NCBI GenBank assembly: GCA_947259165.1
Contig: CAMYKY010000037.1
Location: 1 to 42,196, forward strand
Direction: 5' to 3'
DNA from: an uncultured Acidobacteriota bacterium
Lineage (GTDB): Bacteria > Acidobacteriota > Vicinamibacteria > Marinacidobacterales > SMYC01
DNA: 42,196 bases
This document shows positions 16,215 to 25,234 of the stretch, piece after piece. The position numbers and the translations under genes are program-made. Numbering within the stretch: the first letter of the stretch is position 1; the number at the start of each line of letters is the position of its first letter. The notes under the pieces were generated by a model that was given only the letters and a program-made list of their open reading frames with translations, did no database searches and was not told the DNA's origin.

Positions 16215-18140
16215 TTGAAATCGAAAGGGTTTGCTTCTCCGGTGCGCGTGAAACGACGGGGCAAGATTCTCTACTCGCTGATTGCGGTGATGCTCGCGGC
16301 GGGTCTCGTACCGCTCGTTCTCATGACCATCTGGCTCTTTGGTCGGAACCGCGAGGCGCTCGAAGCTTCGGAGCGGCTTCTGCAAATCGACCAAACGCGC
16401 TCGATCGCTCAGCAGGCACGCTTGTACTTGCAGTCGATGCACGACCAGATCTCAGCGATTGCAGAGACGTTCGAGATCGCTTCCGACCCGGGAGCAGTAC
16501 AGGCGCGCATCGCGACGGTGACTCCGCAAGCATTGCTCGATTTCGTCGAGGAAGACCGAGTTCGTTCGATTACGGTGTTCGATCGCGAAGGCCGTTTCGT
16601 GAACGCCGGCTACACGCTCGACGACCAGGCAATCGAGGCCTCAATCCATCAATCGTTGGTCGAGGCGCTCCAAGGTAATTCGTGGGTATCAGCGCCTCAT
16701 GTTTCCGAGCCGCTTCTCGACACCGTGGTAATCATGTCTGCGCCGGTGCGTGCTTCGTACGGCGGTGAGGGTGCGCCGTTCGTCGCCGGCGTGGTATCCG
16801 CGATGGTCAGTTTGAAACCGATCGAGGAGATCGTTCGCCAGAAAGGCAACGACCGCCGCAAAGTGTACGTCGTCGACGAGCAGGGACAACTCGTCACCCA
16901 TTCAGATCCGGAAACCTTGTACCGGCGTGTCGATGTTTCGAATACCGCGATCGTTCAAGCGTTTCAGGATTCGCGCGGCCAAGCCAGTGGTTCCGTCAAT
17001 TTTGAGCTCACCGAGAACAGTCGAATCCAGCGACTCCTCGGTACCTACACGCCGATTGGGGACCGAAGCTCTTCGGTAGCGTTTTTGACCACGTTGGGAT
17101 GGGGAGCCATCGTTCAGGCCGAGGAAGAAGCGGTGTTCTTTTCGGTGCGCGAGATCATGACGGACAGTATCGTCATCGCGGTCATTGCCGCCGTTCTCGC
17201 TGTTTTCCTCGCCGTGTTGTCAGCGGGCCGCCTCTCACAGCCTATCGCCGAGCTTGCAGAAGGGGCGCGCCGTCTGGCATCCGGTGATTTCGCGACCAAC
17301 ATCGATGTCAAAAGCGGTAACGAGATCGGAGAGTTCGCCGAGACCTTTAACTTCATGATGCTCGAGATCCGCCGTTTCATCGAGCGGCTGCGCAAAGCGG
17401 CGGAAGAAAACAAGCAGATGTTTCTTGGCGCGGTGAGCTCGCTCGCTGCTGCGATTGACGCGAAGGATCCCTACACTGCGGGCCATTCCGAGCGGGTCGC
17501 TCACTACTCGGCGACGATTGCGACGATTCTCGAGCTTCCTGAGGAAGAAGTCGAGGATGTGCGCGTTTCGGCTCTGATGCACGACGTTGGCAAGATTGGA
17601 ATTCAAGATAGTATTCTCGGCAAAGCGGGCCCGTTGACGGATGAAGAATTCGCGATCATGAAAACGCACCCTTCGGTAGGCGCCGCGATCATGGACCACG
17701 TGCCTCAGCTCGAGTCCATGATGGCGGGTATCAAGTGTCACCACGAAAACGTCGACGGCACCGGCTACCCTGATGGCCTCAAAGGCGATCAAATCCCGCT
17801 CCAAGCGAAAATCGTCAGCGTCGCCGACACGTTCGACGCGATGACGACGAACCGTCCGTACCAAAAGGCCATGGAAATCACCTACGTCTTCGCCCGGATG
17901 CGGAGTTTCATCGGCAAGAAGTTCGAGAAGAAGATTGTCGAGGCGCTGATCACCGCGTACGAAGAGGGGCTCGTGAGGCCCAACATGAAGGTCAAAAGTG
18001 TCATCAAGACCTCACCGACCGTCGCCAAGACTCCTGCGCCGGCGCCCACGGAGCTCCCAGCCCCTTCGTTTCAGGCCGGGTCGAGCGGTCAAACCGAGAC
18101 CTCCTCACGCGAGCCCGTCGTGAACCGAATGCGGCAGTAG
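16215..18140 (+). CDS. Membrane receptor with HAMP and HD-GYP phosphodiesterase domain
   Basis: The 641-residue protein has membrane segments at about 18-42 and 317-338 enclosing a Cache-like extracellular sensor (about 45-310), then HAMP (338-392) and an HD-GYP domain (about 405-585). Key residues are present: H422-S-E-R, H456-D457-V-G-K-I-G, H509-H510-E511 and the G517-Y518-P519 signature within D-G-T-G-Y-P-D-G-L-K-G-D-Q-I-P. It should hydrolyse cyclic di-GMP in response to an external signal. The start is TTG with GAGGTGA five bases upstream. The C-terminal 55 residues are Pro/Ser-rich and poorly conserved in appearance. Confidence 0.92.
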   Translation: MKSKGFASPVRVKRRGKILYSLIAVMLAAGLVPLVLMTIWLFGRNREALEASERLLQIDQTRSIAQQARLYLQSMHDQISAIAETFEIASDPGAVQARIATVTPQALLDFVEEDRVRSITVFDREGRFVNAGYTLDDQAIEASIHQSLVEALQGNSWVSAPHVSEPLLDTVVIMSAPVRASYGGEGAPFVAGVVSAMVSLKPIEEIVRQKGNDRRKVYVVDEQGQLVTHSDPETLYRRVDVSNTAIVQAFQDSRGQASGSVNFELTENSRIQRLLGTYTPIGDRSSSVAFLTTLGWGAIVQAEEEAVFFSVREIMTDSIVIAVIAAVLAVFLAVLSAGRLSQPIAELAEGARRLASGDFATNIDVKSGNEIGEFAETFNFMMLEIRRFIERLRKAAEENKQMFLGAVSSLAAAIDAKDPYTAGHSERVAHYSATIATILELPEEEVEDVRVSALMHDVGKIGIQDSILGKAGPLTDEEFAIMKTHPSVGAAIMDHVPQLESMMAGIKCHHENVDGTGYPDGLKGDQIPLQAKIVSVADTFDAMTTNRPYQKAMEITYVFARMRSFIGKKFEKKIVEALITAYEEGLVRPNMKVKSVIKTSPTVAKTPAPAPTELPAPSFQAGSSGQTETSSREPVVNRMRQ

Positions 18141-18153
18141 GCTCCAAGGCTCT

Positions 18154-18192
18154 CTCGCGAGGTTGACTCCACCGTAGGGTTGACTCAACCGT
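18154..18192. promoter_or_regulatory. Operator-like palindromes and direct repeat
   Basis: CTCGCGAG (18154-18161) is followed by GGTTGACTCCACCGT (18161-18175) and GGTTGACTCAACCGT (18178-18192), a 15-base direct repeat with one mismatch and a period of 17. The second copy contains the palindrome GGTTGA-C-TCAACC. The spacing suggests a tandem binding site, but no regulator is identified. Confidence 0.4.
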
Positions 18193-18214
18193 TTGTAGCC
18201 TCGATCCGATTGAT

Positions 18215-18246
18215 TCTTTGCCACGGGTGTCCACGGAGGGAGCACC
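18215..18246. repeat. CCACGGAGG-type intergenic repeat
   Basis: GCCACGGGTGTCCACGGAGG within this stretch matches the word repeats at 8092, 10248 and 21247. Confidence 0.6.
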
Positions 18247-18314
18247 GAGCGAGGCCTCTGTTTCCCCAAAAACGGACCTCGGAAGACCTCCAAGAAAGCG
18301 AACCTATTCTAGCG

Positions 18315-18344
18315 TGGACCCTAACTCATTGTTTGCGCTACAAT
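18315..18344 (+). promoter_or_regulatory. Candidate promoter for the TPR gene at 18376
   Basis: TGGACC (18315-18320) and TACAAT (18339-18344) are 18 bases apart. AGGAGGT follows at 18363-18369, just before the ATG. Confidence 0.45.
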
Positions 18345-18375
18345 ACGGCCTTCTTGAGTAAAAAGGAGGTCATCG

Positions 18376-19137
18376 ATGGCTAGCAGGAAGATTTGCGTCC
18401 TCCTGGTGCTGGGAATTCTAGCAGCGGTAACTGCCCCGGCCCAAACCGATGCGGACATCGAAGAAGCAATCACGATCTTCAATCGAGGCAAGAGCCTTCA
18501 TCAGGAAAAGCGGTACGAGCAAGCGATTCAAGAATACCGCGCCTCGATCAAGCTCGACCCCGAAAGCCCTTTCGTGCACAACGCCATGGGGCTAGCACTG
18601 GCGGCGCTGGGTGATTTCAAGGGAGCGCTGAAGTCGCTTCACCGTGCGCTCGAGCTCAATCCAGACTTGACCGATGTCTATAACAACATTGGAATGGTGT
18701 ATGCGGAGTCGGGAGATCGCGAGAAGGCGTTCGAGGCCTTCGGGCGTGCGGTTAGAAACTCGAGCTATCTAACGCCTGAAAAGGCACTCTACAACATCGG
18801 AAATCTGTATCTCGAGGACAGCAACGCCGAGCTTGCGATGATGCACTTCAAACGCGCTATCGAGAAGAAAGCAGACTTCAGTCTGGCCTACCGGGGAATG
18901 GGCAAGGTCTATATCATGATGGGTGAGCTCGAGCTTGCCATGAGGGAGTTCCAAAAGGCTGTCGAGCTCACCGACTCCGATACCGAGAGCCTGTTTCAGC
19001 TGGCGCGACTTCATCAAGAGCGAGGTGAATCCGCAGAGGCCAGTGAGCTGTACCGTCGTGTCGTCGAGATCGACCGGTTCTCACCCATCGGTGAGCTCGC
19101 GCTGCGAAACCTCGACTCGTTGAAGAACGGCAGTTAG
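18376..19137 (+). CDS. Secreted TPR protein
   Basis: A signal peptide is visible at residues 1-23 (I-C-V-L-L-V-L-G-I-L-A-A-V-T-A, cleavage near A-P-A-Q). About six tetratricopeptide repeats fill residues 28-245 (for example F-N-R-G-K-S-L-H-Q-E-K-R-Y-E-Q-A-I-Q-E-Y and N-N-I-G-M-V-Y-A-E-S-G-D-R-E-K-A-F-E-A-F). The protein is probably periplasmic and acts as an interaction scaffold. The ribosome site AGGAGGT is the strongest in the window. It lies between the HD-GYP gene and ftsY, but a functional link is not shown. Confidence 0.87.
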   Translation: MASRKICVLLVLGILAAVTAPAQTDADIEEAITIFNRGKSLHQEKRYEQAIQEYRASIKLDPESPFVHNAMGLALAALGDFKGALKSLHRALELNPDLTDVYNNIGMVYAESGDREKAFEAFGRAVRNSSYLTPEKALYNIGNLYLEDSNAELAMMHFKRAIEKKADFSLAYRGMGKVYIMMGELELAMREFQKAVELTDSDTESLFQLARLHQERGESAEASELYRRVVEIDRFSPIGELALRNLDSLKNGS

Positions 19138-19163
19138 TCGGCCGTCCGCTCAGCACGCGCCAG

Positions 19164-20030
19164 TTGGTAGCTTCCGGATCTTTTCGCGATCGGCTCAGAG
19201 CCGGCCTTTTTCGGACACGCGAAGTTCTCTCGCTCGGCGTTTCCGAGACTCCTGATTGGGACGCGCTCGAAGAATCGCTCATCCTGGCGGACGTCGGCGT
19301 GCCCGCGACCACCGAAATTCTCGAGCGGTTGCGCGCAAGCGGTAGCGCTGATGGGCTTCGGCAAGAACTGCTCTCTGTTTTGAGGGGGCTCTCCTTCGAT
19401 CCCGTCGAGACGGAATCTCCTCGGGTGACGATGATCGTCGGTATCAACGGCGTCGGGAAAACGACGACGGTGGCGAAACTCGCGGGGCTGACGCTCGCGC
19501 ATGGCGAGAGCGCGCTCGTGGTTGCTGCGGATACCTTCCGTGCCGCCGCGCAGGAACAGCTGCGGACCTGGGCGCGGAGAGTTGGCGTCGAGATCGTCGA
19601 AGGCTCGTCAGGCCGGGACCCCGCTTCGGTGGTGCATGATGGTATTCAAGCGGCCGTTGCTCGCCGGGTGAACGAAGTCTTCGTCGATACTGCGGGCAGG
19701 CTGCACACGAAAAAGCCGCTCATGGATGAGCTCAGCAAGATCGAGCGGGTTGCGGCTCGCGTTGTTCCCGGGGCGCCCCACGATACGTTTCTGGTAATGG
19801 ATGCGACCGTTGGCAGTAACGGTCTGACCCAGGCGAAGCAATTCGCGGATGCGTTGAACGTAACCGGCATCATCCTCACGAAAATGGATGGCACTGCGAA
19901 AGGCGGGGTCGTCCTCGCGATCGCCAAGGAGCTCCGGCTTCCGGTTCGCTACGTTGGGGTCGGCGAAAGCGTCGAGGATCTACTCGAATTCTCGCCCGAA
20001 GAATTCGTGGACGCGCTGATAGCTGACTAA
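19164..20030 (+). CDS. ftsY: Signal recognition particle receptor FtsY
   Basis: The 288-residue protein consists of the N domain (about 1-80) and the GTPase G domain, without the acidic N-terminal extension of E. coli FtsY. It has G-I-N-G-V-G-K-T-T-T (93-102), A-D-T-F-R-A-A-A-Q-E-Q-L, D-T-A-G-R (175-179) and T-K-M-D-G-T-A-K-G-G (239-248). The motif normally D-A-T-T-G-Q reads D-A-T-V-G-S (V216, S218), an unusual change at a position facing the Ffh partner. The start is TTG at 19164 without a clear ribosome site. It docks the SRP at the membrane together with Ffh encoded at 23849. Confidence 0.92.
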   Translation: MVASGSFRDRLRAGLFRTREVLSLGVSETPDWDALEESLILADVGVPATTEILERLRASGSADGLRQELLSVLRGLSFDPVETESPRVTMIVGINGVGKTTTVAKLAGLTLAHGESALVVAADTFRAAAQEQLRTWARRVGVEIVEGSSGRDPASVVHDGIQAAVARRVNEVFVDTAGRLHTKKPLMDELSKIERVAARVVPGAPHDTFLVMDATVGSNGLTQAKQFADALNVTGIILTKMDGTAKGGVVLAIAKELRLPVRYVGVGESVEDLLEFSPEEFVDALIAD

Positions 20031-20066
20031 CGGCCGCCGTCCTGCTGGAACGCTGCAAGAATTGAC

Positions 20067-20093
20067 CTCGTGCCCGTGCCCGGCTCGCTCGTC
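20067..20093. repeat. GTGCCCGTGCCCGG repeat before ribD
   Basis: CTCGTGCCCGTGCCCGGC is the same word family as the arms at 12130 and 12269. It would be translated if ribD were started too early at 20062. Confidence 0.55.
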
Positions 20094-20136
20094 ACGCTTA
20101 CCCGAGACCAGCAGCTGGAGTACTATCCCTGGCATC

Positions 20137-21240
20137 ATGAGCGGCGGCGACATCGACGAGAAACATATGCGGCGGGCGCTCGCGCTTGCCACGTTAGGGC
20201 GGGGGACGACGAGCCCGAACCCTCTCGTAGGTGCCGTGCTCGCCCGCGGGGCGCGGGTTTTGGGGCAGGGGTTCCATCGCCGTCCCGGTGAACCCCACGC
20301 CGAGTCGCTGGCTCTCGCGCAAGTCCGGACGACGACAGGGGCGACCCTCTACACGAACCTCGAGCCGTGTTGCCACACGGGCCGGACGCCGCCATGCGTG
20401 GGGGCGATCGTTCGCGCGCAGGTGGGCCGCGTCGTCGCTGCGATGCGGGATCCAAATCCCCGAGTCAACGGTCGCGGTTTTCGCGCCCTCCGACGCCACG
20501 GCGTGGAGGTTGAAGTTGGGCTTCTGCGGGACGAGGCTGCGCGATTGAATGAAGCTTTCGTCAAAAGAGCGAGCACCGGCCTTCCCTTCGTGACTCTCAA
20601 GGGCGCTTCGAGCCTCGACGGCCGGATTGCGACGCGCACCGGCGATTCGAAATGGATTACCTCGACCTTCGCGCGACGGCACGCTCGGCTTCTGAGAGTC
20701 GAGCACGACGCGATCGTCGTCGGTATCGGGACCGCGCTCGCCGATGACCCCAGGCTGAATCGAAGGCCCCGCACTGCGGGAGCCGGGCCGTTGGTGCGGG
20801 TCGTGCTCGATCGCAACTTGCGCCTGTCGGTCCGGAGCCGGCTGGTATCGACACCCCGTGAGGGACCGGTCTTGGTGTTTTGTGGTCCCGATGCGACTCC
20901 GGCGAAGCGACGGCGCCTGGTCGCAGCCGGTGTCGAGATCATCAACGTGCCTGTCCTTGGAGGCCGTCTCGATCTCAAAGCAGTGCTGCGCCATCTTGCC
21001 GAGCGCGGCCTGATGCGGGTTTTGGTCGAAGGCGGGGGTGAGCTCCACGCGAGCTTCCTCGAACGTCAACTTGCCGATCGTCTGGTCCTCTACGTCGCCC
21101 CCCGCCTGATCGGCGGTACCGACGCCCGCCCATTGTTCGGCGGGGAGGGGATCGCTGAAATGAAACGAGCGCCGGTGCTCCGATCGACGAGGTGCAGCCG
21201 AATCGGCGACGGCTGGATGATCGAGGGGGCGCTGTCCTAA
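20137..21240 (+). CDS. ribD: Bifunctional riboflavin deaminase/reductase RibD
   Basis: From the ATG at 20137 the protein has 367 residues. The N-terminal deaminase domain has the zinc ligands H54 (in H-A-E), C78 and C87 (E-P-C-C-H-T-G-R-T-P-P-C). The C-terminal reductase domain begins near residue 150 with L-K-G-A-S-S-L-D-G-R-I-A and continues to G-G-G-E-L-H-A-S-F-L near 300. It performs the second and third steps of riboflavin synthesis. An upstream in-frame start would translate part of a repeat and is not favoured. It heads a ribD-ribE-ribBA cluster. Confidence 0.93.
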   Translation: MSGGDIDEKHMRRALALATLGRGTTSPNPLVGAVLARGARVLGQGFHRRPGEPHAESLALAQVRTTTGATLYTNLEPCCHTGRTPPCVGAIVRAQVGRVVAAMRDPNPRVNGRGFRALRRHGVEVEVGLLRDEAARLNEAFVKRASTGLPFVTLKGASSLDGRIATRTGDSKWITSTFARRHARLLRVEHDAIVVGIGTALADDPRLNRRPRTAGAGPLVRVVLDRNLRLSVRSRLVSTPREGPVLVFCGPDATPAKRRRLVAAGVEIINVPVLGGRLDLKAVLRHLAERGLMRVLVEGGGELHASFLERQLADRLVLYVAPRLIGGTDARPLFGGEGIAEMKRAPVLRSTRCSRIGDGWMIEGALS

Positions 21241-21246
21241 AATCGC

Positions 21247-21283
21247 TTTTCACTGAGGCGTCACGGAGCCCATGGAGGCATTC
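21247..21283. repeat. CACGGAG-type intergenic repeat
   Basis: TTTTCACTGAGGCGTCACGGAG followed by CCATGGAGGCATTCAC (split here) is a degenerate copy of the CACGGAGG word family in the ribD-ribE gap. No FMN riboswitch was recognised here or before ribD. Confidence 0.5.
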
Positions 21284-21343
21284 ACATGAGGAAAGAAATC
21301 GCCGCTACTCCGTGTTCCCTTCTTGGAACGGAGTTGAGGTCTA

Positions 21344-21952
21344 ATGTTCACGGGATTGGTTGAGGCTGTCGGCACGATTGCCGGGTGCAGCGAAAAAGCG
21401 GAGCTCGTCGAGCTCACTATCGAAGAGCCCGTGCTTGCGAGCGCTCTCGGGGTGGGGGATAGCGTCGCGGTTTCCGGAGTGTGTCTTACGGTGACGGGTA
21501 TCGACAGCCTGCGCTTTCGGACCGACGTTTCCCAGGAGACACTTCGGCGGACGACGCTCGGGCGAGTGGAGCCCGGCGACCGGGTGAACCTGGAGCTTCC
21601 CCTTCGAGCCGATGCACGCCTCGGGGGCCACTTCGTCCAAGGCCATGTCGACGGTGTCGGACGGGTGGCTCACGCCGGGGAGAAAGATGGAAACCACGTT
21701 CTTCGGATCGAGCACGAGCATGAATCGAGCCGGCTCGTGGTCGAAAAAGGCTCGATCGCGATTGACGGTGTGAGCTTGACCATCACCGCGTGCGGGCCCG
21801 CGTGGCTCGAAGTCATGCTCATCCCCCACACTCTCCAGGCGACGACGTTTGGCGCGCTTGCTCCGGGCGATGAGGTCAATCTCGAGTACGATATACTGGC
21901 CAAATACATGCTTCGGGCCGCGGAGCCCTATCTGGGGCCGCGCCCCGATTGA
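21344..21952 (+). CDS. ribE: Riboflavin synthase alpha chain
   Basis: The 202-residue protein shows the two tandem beta-barrel repeats of the family: [12 protein letters not shown] at the start with S-G-V-C-L-T-V near 46, and a second copy with [11 protein letters not shown] near 92 and I-D-G-V-S-L-T-I near 141. It dismutates 6,7-dimethyl-8-ribityllumazine to riboflavin. GAGG precedes the ATG. The length is normal. Its stop overlaps an unused TTG ahead of ribBA. Confidence 0.95.
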   Translation: MFTGLVEAVGTIAGCSEKAELVELTIEEPVLASALGVGDSVAVSGVCLTVTGIDSLRFRTDVSQETLRRTTLGRVEPGDRVNLELPLRADARLGGHFVQGHVDGVGRVAHAGEKDGNHVLRIEHEHESSRLVVEKGSIAIDGVSLTITACGPAWLEVMLIPHTLQATTFGALAPGDEVNLEYDILAKYMLRAAEPYLGPRPD

Positions 21953-21978
21953 CGTTTTCTCAGGTGGGGGTTGCTTTC

Positions 21979-23208
21979 ATGGCAGATACGACGGAAGGAA
22001 GATCGAAAGAGTTCGATTCGATCGAAGACGCCCTCGAAGATTTCCGCGCCGGCAAGATGGTCATCGTTGCCGATGATGAGGATCGCGAGAACGAGGGAGA
22101 TCTCACAGTTGCGGCCGAGAAAATAACCCCTGACATTATCAACTTTATGGCGGTTCATGGCCGGGGGCTCATCTGCCTGCCGATGACTGGGGAGCGGCTC
22201 GACGAGCTCCGGATTCCGCTGATGGTCACGGACAACACCTCTAACTACGGCACTGCTTTTTGCGTTTCCATCGAAGCAAAGGCGGGGGTGAGCACGGGGA
22301 TCTCCGCGGCGGACCGCGCGCGAACGGTGCTCGCCGCCGTTGATTCCAAGACAGTGCCGTCTGATTTGGTCCGGCCTGGACACATGTTCCCACTGCGCGC
22401 GAGACCCGGGGGCGTGCTGCAGCGGGCCGGGCAGACCGAAGCTGCCGTGGATTTGGCTCGTATCGCGGGGCTGACCCCGGCGGGAGTCATCTGCGAGGTT
22501 ATGAACAAAGACGGCTCGATGGCGCGCGTCCCGGATCTCGAGATTTTCGCGAAGCAGCATGGGATCCGGCTTATTACCGTGGCGAATCTAATCCGCTATC
22601 GATTGCAAACGGAACGGTTGGTCAAACGCGTGTCTGAGGCCCTCCTGCCGACGGAGTATGGCGATTTCCGAATCGCCGCGTTCGAGAGCCTCAGTGACGG
22701 CACGACGCACATGGCGCTCATCCTAGGCGATATCAACCCCGACGATGATATTCTCGTGCGGGTTCATTCTCAGTGCCTCACCGGCGAGGTCTTCCACTCG
22801 AAACGCTGTGACTGCGGGCCGCAGCTCGATCGCGCTCTGGCTCACATCGGGCAAGCAGGCCGTGGCGTCTTGCTCTACTTGCACCAGGAAGGCCGAGGCA
22901 TCGGTCTCGTGAACAAGATCCGGGCCTACGCCCTTCAGGACGAGGGTATGGACACGGTAGATGCCAATGAGCGGCTGGGGTTCAAGGCCGATCAACGAGA
23001 GTACGGTATCGGTGCGCAAATCCTTATCGAGATCGGGGTGCGCAACATCCGCTTGCTGACGAACAACCCGAGGAAATTCGTCGCGCTCGAGGCGTATGGG
23101 CTGCACATCTCAGAGCGGTTGCCCATCGAAGTGGCTGCCAACGAGGTTTCAGCTTCGTACTTGAAAACGAAGAAGGACCGTATGGGACACCTGCTCGAGA
23201 AGGTGTAG
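21979..23208 (+). CDS. ribBA: Bifunctional DHBP synthase / GTP cyclohydrolase II
   Basis: From the ATG at 21979 (preceded by GGTGGGGG) the protein has 409 residues. The N-terminal DHBP synthase domain has [10 protein letters not shown] at 32-41 and G-H-M-F-P-L-R near 133. The C-terminal GTP cyclohydrolase II domain has zinc cysteines C266, C277 and C279 ([14 protein letters not shown]) and [11 protein letters not shown]. It makes both precursors of the riboflavin pathway. The lumazine synthase gene ribH, often next in line, is absent from the window. Confidence 0.95.
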   Translation: MADTTEGRSKEFDSIEDALEDFRAGKMVIVADDEDRENEGDLTVAAEKITPDIINFMAVHGRGLICLPMTGERLDELRIPLMVTDNTSNYGTAFCVSIEAKAGVSTGISAADRARTVLAAVDSKTVPSDLVRPGHMFPLRARPGGVLQRAGQTEAAVDLARIAGLTPAGVICEVMNKDGSMARVPDLEIFAKQHGIRLITVANLIRYRLQTERLVKRVSEALLPTEYGDFRIAAFESLSDGTTHMALILGDINPDDDILVRVHSQCLTGEVFHSKRCDCGPQLDRALAHIGQAGRGVLLYLHQEGRGIGLVNKIRAYALQDEGMDTVDANERLGFKADQREYGIGAQILIEIGVRNIRLLTNNPRKFVALEAYGLHISERLPIEVAANEVSASYLKTKKDRMGHLLEKV

Positions 23209-23226
23209 TAAGGTAAACGGGCCGTG

Positions 23227-23688
23227 ATGAACCCCGAGTTCCTCAAGCGGGTCCAACTCTTCGAAGCTCTGTCCGATCCCGAGCTTGCCGAGATTCTTAT
23301 GCTCGGAGCCGTCAAGGAGTACGCGAAGGACGACGTCATTTTTGAGGACGACGCTCCCGGCGATTGTTTCTACGTGATCTACGATGGGTCGGTTCGGATC
23401 AGCAAGGTGTTCGAGAACATGGGTGAGGAAGCGCTCACCGTTTTGGGGGCCGGCGATTTTCTCGGCGAGATGTCATTTTTTGACGACGAGCCCCGCTCCG
23501 CCCGCGCGGTTGCGCACGACCCGGCAAAGCTTCTCGAAGTCCGAAACCAAGCGCTCAAGGATCACCTCGAGCGTCGTCCCGAAGTTGCGCTCAAGTTTCT
23601 TTGGGCTTTTGCGCGAACGTTGTCCCAGCGGGTCCGAGACACCAACGAAAAGTTCTCCGCGCTGTTCGCGATTTCCCGCGTTTTCTAG
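23227..23688 (+). CDS. Stand-alone cyclic-nucleotide-binding domain protein
   Basis: The 153-residue protein is a single cNMP-binding (CRP-type) beta-roll: L-F-E-A-L-S-D-P-E-L near the start, P-G-D-C-F-Y-V-I-Y-D-G-S-V in the middle, and the phosphate-binding cassette F-L-G-E-M-S-F-F-D-D-E-P-R-S-A-R-A with Glu and Arg in place. No DNA-binding domain follows, so it must act through protein contacts or as a ligand buffer. The ATG at 23227 is preferred over the GTG just before it. A cAMP-producing enzyme is encoded at 14546, which offers a possible ligand source. Confidence 0.9.
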   Translation: MNPEFLKRVQLFEALSDPELAEILMLGAVKEYAKDDVIFEDDAPGDCFYVIYDGSVRISKVFENMGEEALTVLGAGDFLGEMSFFDDEPRSARAVAHDPAKLLEVRNQALKDHLERRPEVALKFLWAFARTLSQRVRDTNEKFSALFAISRVF

Positions 23689-23766
23689 GCTTTCCTGTCG
23701 ATTTTCTTCAAGTAACTCCTTAGCTCAAGGGGTCTAGTGGCACAAAAACAACGGCCGGAATCCTCC

Positions 23767-23795
23767 TTGACTTTGCCCATGGGGTCTTCTAACAT
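23767..23795 (+). promoter_or_regulatory. Candidate promoter for the ffh operon
   Basis: TTGACT (23767-23772) and TAACAT (23790-23795) are separated by 17 bases, in the 160-base gap before ffh. The leader also contains GGAGA-TCCA-TCTCC (23818-23831), a small hairpin that includes a purine-rich stretch. Confidence 0.55.
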
Positions 23796-23848
23796 TAACT
23801 GTTGCACCATTTAAAGGGGAGATCCATCTCCTCAACCACACTTTAGCC

Positions 23849-25195
23849 ATGTTCGAGCAGATTTCAAGCAAGCTCCAGGGTGCCTTCAAGAAACTTCGAG
23901 GGCAGCCGCGACTCAAAGAGGAGCACGTCGACGAAGCTCTAAAAGAGATCCGTCTGGCTCTGCTCGAGGCGGATGTGCAGTTCGGCGTTGCTCGCGACTT
24001 CGTGAAGCGTGTTCGTGAGCGCGCAGTCGGCGAGGAAATCTTGGGCTCGCTGACCGCGGCCCAGCAGGTCGTCAAGTTCACCCGCGACGAAATGACTCAG
24101 CTGCTCGGGGGCGAGGAAGCGAAGCTCGAGCTCAAAGATCGCTGGCCGGCGGTGATCCTGATGGCTGGCCTACAAGGATCCGGCAAGACCACGACATCGG
24201 CCAAGCTCGCCCGTCATCTGCACGAAGCGGGAAAGCATCCGGCTCTCGTGTCGGTGGACGTGCAGCGACCCGCCGCACTCGAACAGCTGAAGATTCTGGG
24301 CGACTCGATCGAGCTGCCGGTTTTCGAGCCCGAGACACTCGAGCCGGTCGAGCGCGCGAGCCGCGCTATGCGCTCCGCCAAGGATCTCGGTCGCGACGTA
24401 CTGATCGTCGACACCGCGGGCCGCGTCCATGTGGATGACGAGCTCATGGAGGAGCTTCGGGCGATCGAGGCGGCCACCGAGCCGTCAGAGACTCTCTTCG
24501 TCGCCGACTCGATGACGGGCCAAGATGCGGTGAAAAGCGCTTCTAGCTTCGGGGAATCGGTACGCATCACGGGCCACGTCTTGACGAAGCTAGACGGCGA
24601 TGCCCGCGGCGGCGCCGCGCTGTCGATGGTAGCCGTCACCGGCGTGCCGATCAAGTTCGTCGGTGTTGGAGAAAAACTCAACGAGCTCGAGTCGTTTCAT
24701 CCCGATCGCATGGCGTCGCGCATCCTGGGAATGGGCGACGTGCTCAGTCTCATCGAGCGCGCGGAGAAGACTTTCGACGAGGAAGAAGCCGTCGCGCTGT
24801 CCCGGAAGGTGCAGCGAAACGAGCTCACCCTCGAGGACTTCCGCCAGCAGCTCCGTCAGATGAAGCGGATGGGTTCGATGCAGGAGCTGATGAGCTTTCT
24901 GCCCGGCGCGTCACAGCTTCCCGCGGAAGTCGACGAGAGCGAGCTCAAGCGGTTTGAAGCAATTCTGGACTCGATGACACGACATGAGCGGGACCATCCT
25001 CAGGTCGTCAACGGATCGCGCCGCCGGCGAATCGCTCGCGGCAGCGGCACGGCGGTCTCCGACGTTAACCGGCTACTCAAACGGTTCGCCGAGGCCCGCA
25101 AAATGATGAAAAAACTTTCTCGCATCCAACAGGGGGGGCAAGGCAAGGGCGCCTCGAGAAAAATTGCCCGGATGCTCGGTGGTTTCGGAAGATGA
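23849..25195 (+). CDS. ffh: Signal recognition particle GTPase Ffh
   Basis: The 448-residue protein has the N domain (M-F-E-Q-I-S-S-K-L opening), the G domain with G-L-Q-G-S-G-K-T-T-T near 110, D-V-Q-R-P-A-A near 135, D-T-A-G-R near 190, D-S-M-T-G-Q-D near 222 and T-K-L-D-G-D-A-R-G-G near 247, and a C-terminal M domain (about 300-448) with the helix-turn-helix around R-R-R-R-I-A-R-G-S-G. It binds 4.5S RNA and signal sequences of nascent chains. All motifs are canonical, in contrast to ftsY. It leads the block that continues with rpsP. Confidence 0.97.
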   Translation: MFEQISSKLQGAFKKLRGQPRLKEEHVDEALKEIRLALLEADVQFGVARDFVKRVRERAVGEEILGSLTAAQQVVKFTRDEMTQLLGGEEAKLELKDRWPAVILMAGLQGSGKTTTSAKLARHLHEAGKHPALVSVDVQRPAALEQLKILGDSIELPVFEPETLEPVERASRAMRSAKDLGRDVLIVDTAGRVHVDDELMEELRAIEAATEPSETLFVADSMTGQDAVKSASSFGESVRITGHVLTKLDGDARGGAALSMVAVTGVPIKFVGVGEKLNELESFHPDRMASRILGMGDVLSLIERAEKTFDEEEAVALSRKVQRNELTLEDFRQQLRQMKRMGSMQELMSFLPGASQLPAEVDESELKRFEAILDSMTRHERDHPQVVNGSRRRRIARGSGTAVSDVNRLLKRFAEARKMMKKLSRIQQGGQGKGASRKIARMLGGFGR

Positions 25196-25234
25196 ACATA
25201 AAAATCAGAACGGAGGGAGGTGAGTGAGCACTTC

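Noticed and set aside
20031..21343. FMN riboswitch upstream of ribD or ribE
   Set aside because: None of the conserved RFN-element segments was recognised in either gap; the gaps are short and contain word repeats.
23715..23745. tRNA-like TAGCTCAAGGGG before ffh
   Set aside because: There is no matching T-loop GGTTCGA or acceptor stem; it is only a D-arm-like chance match. A 4.5S RNA was not found here either.
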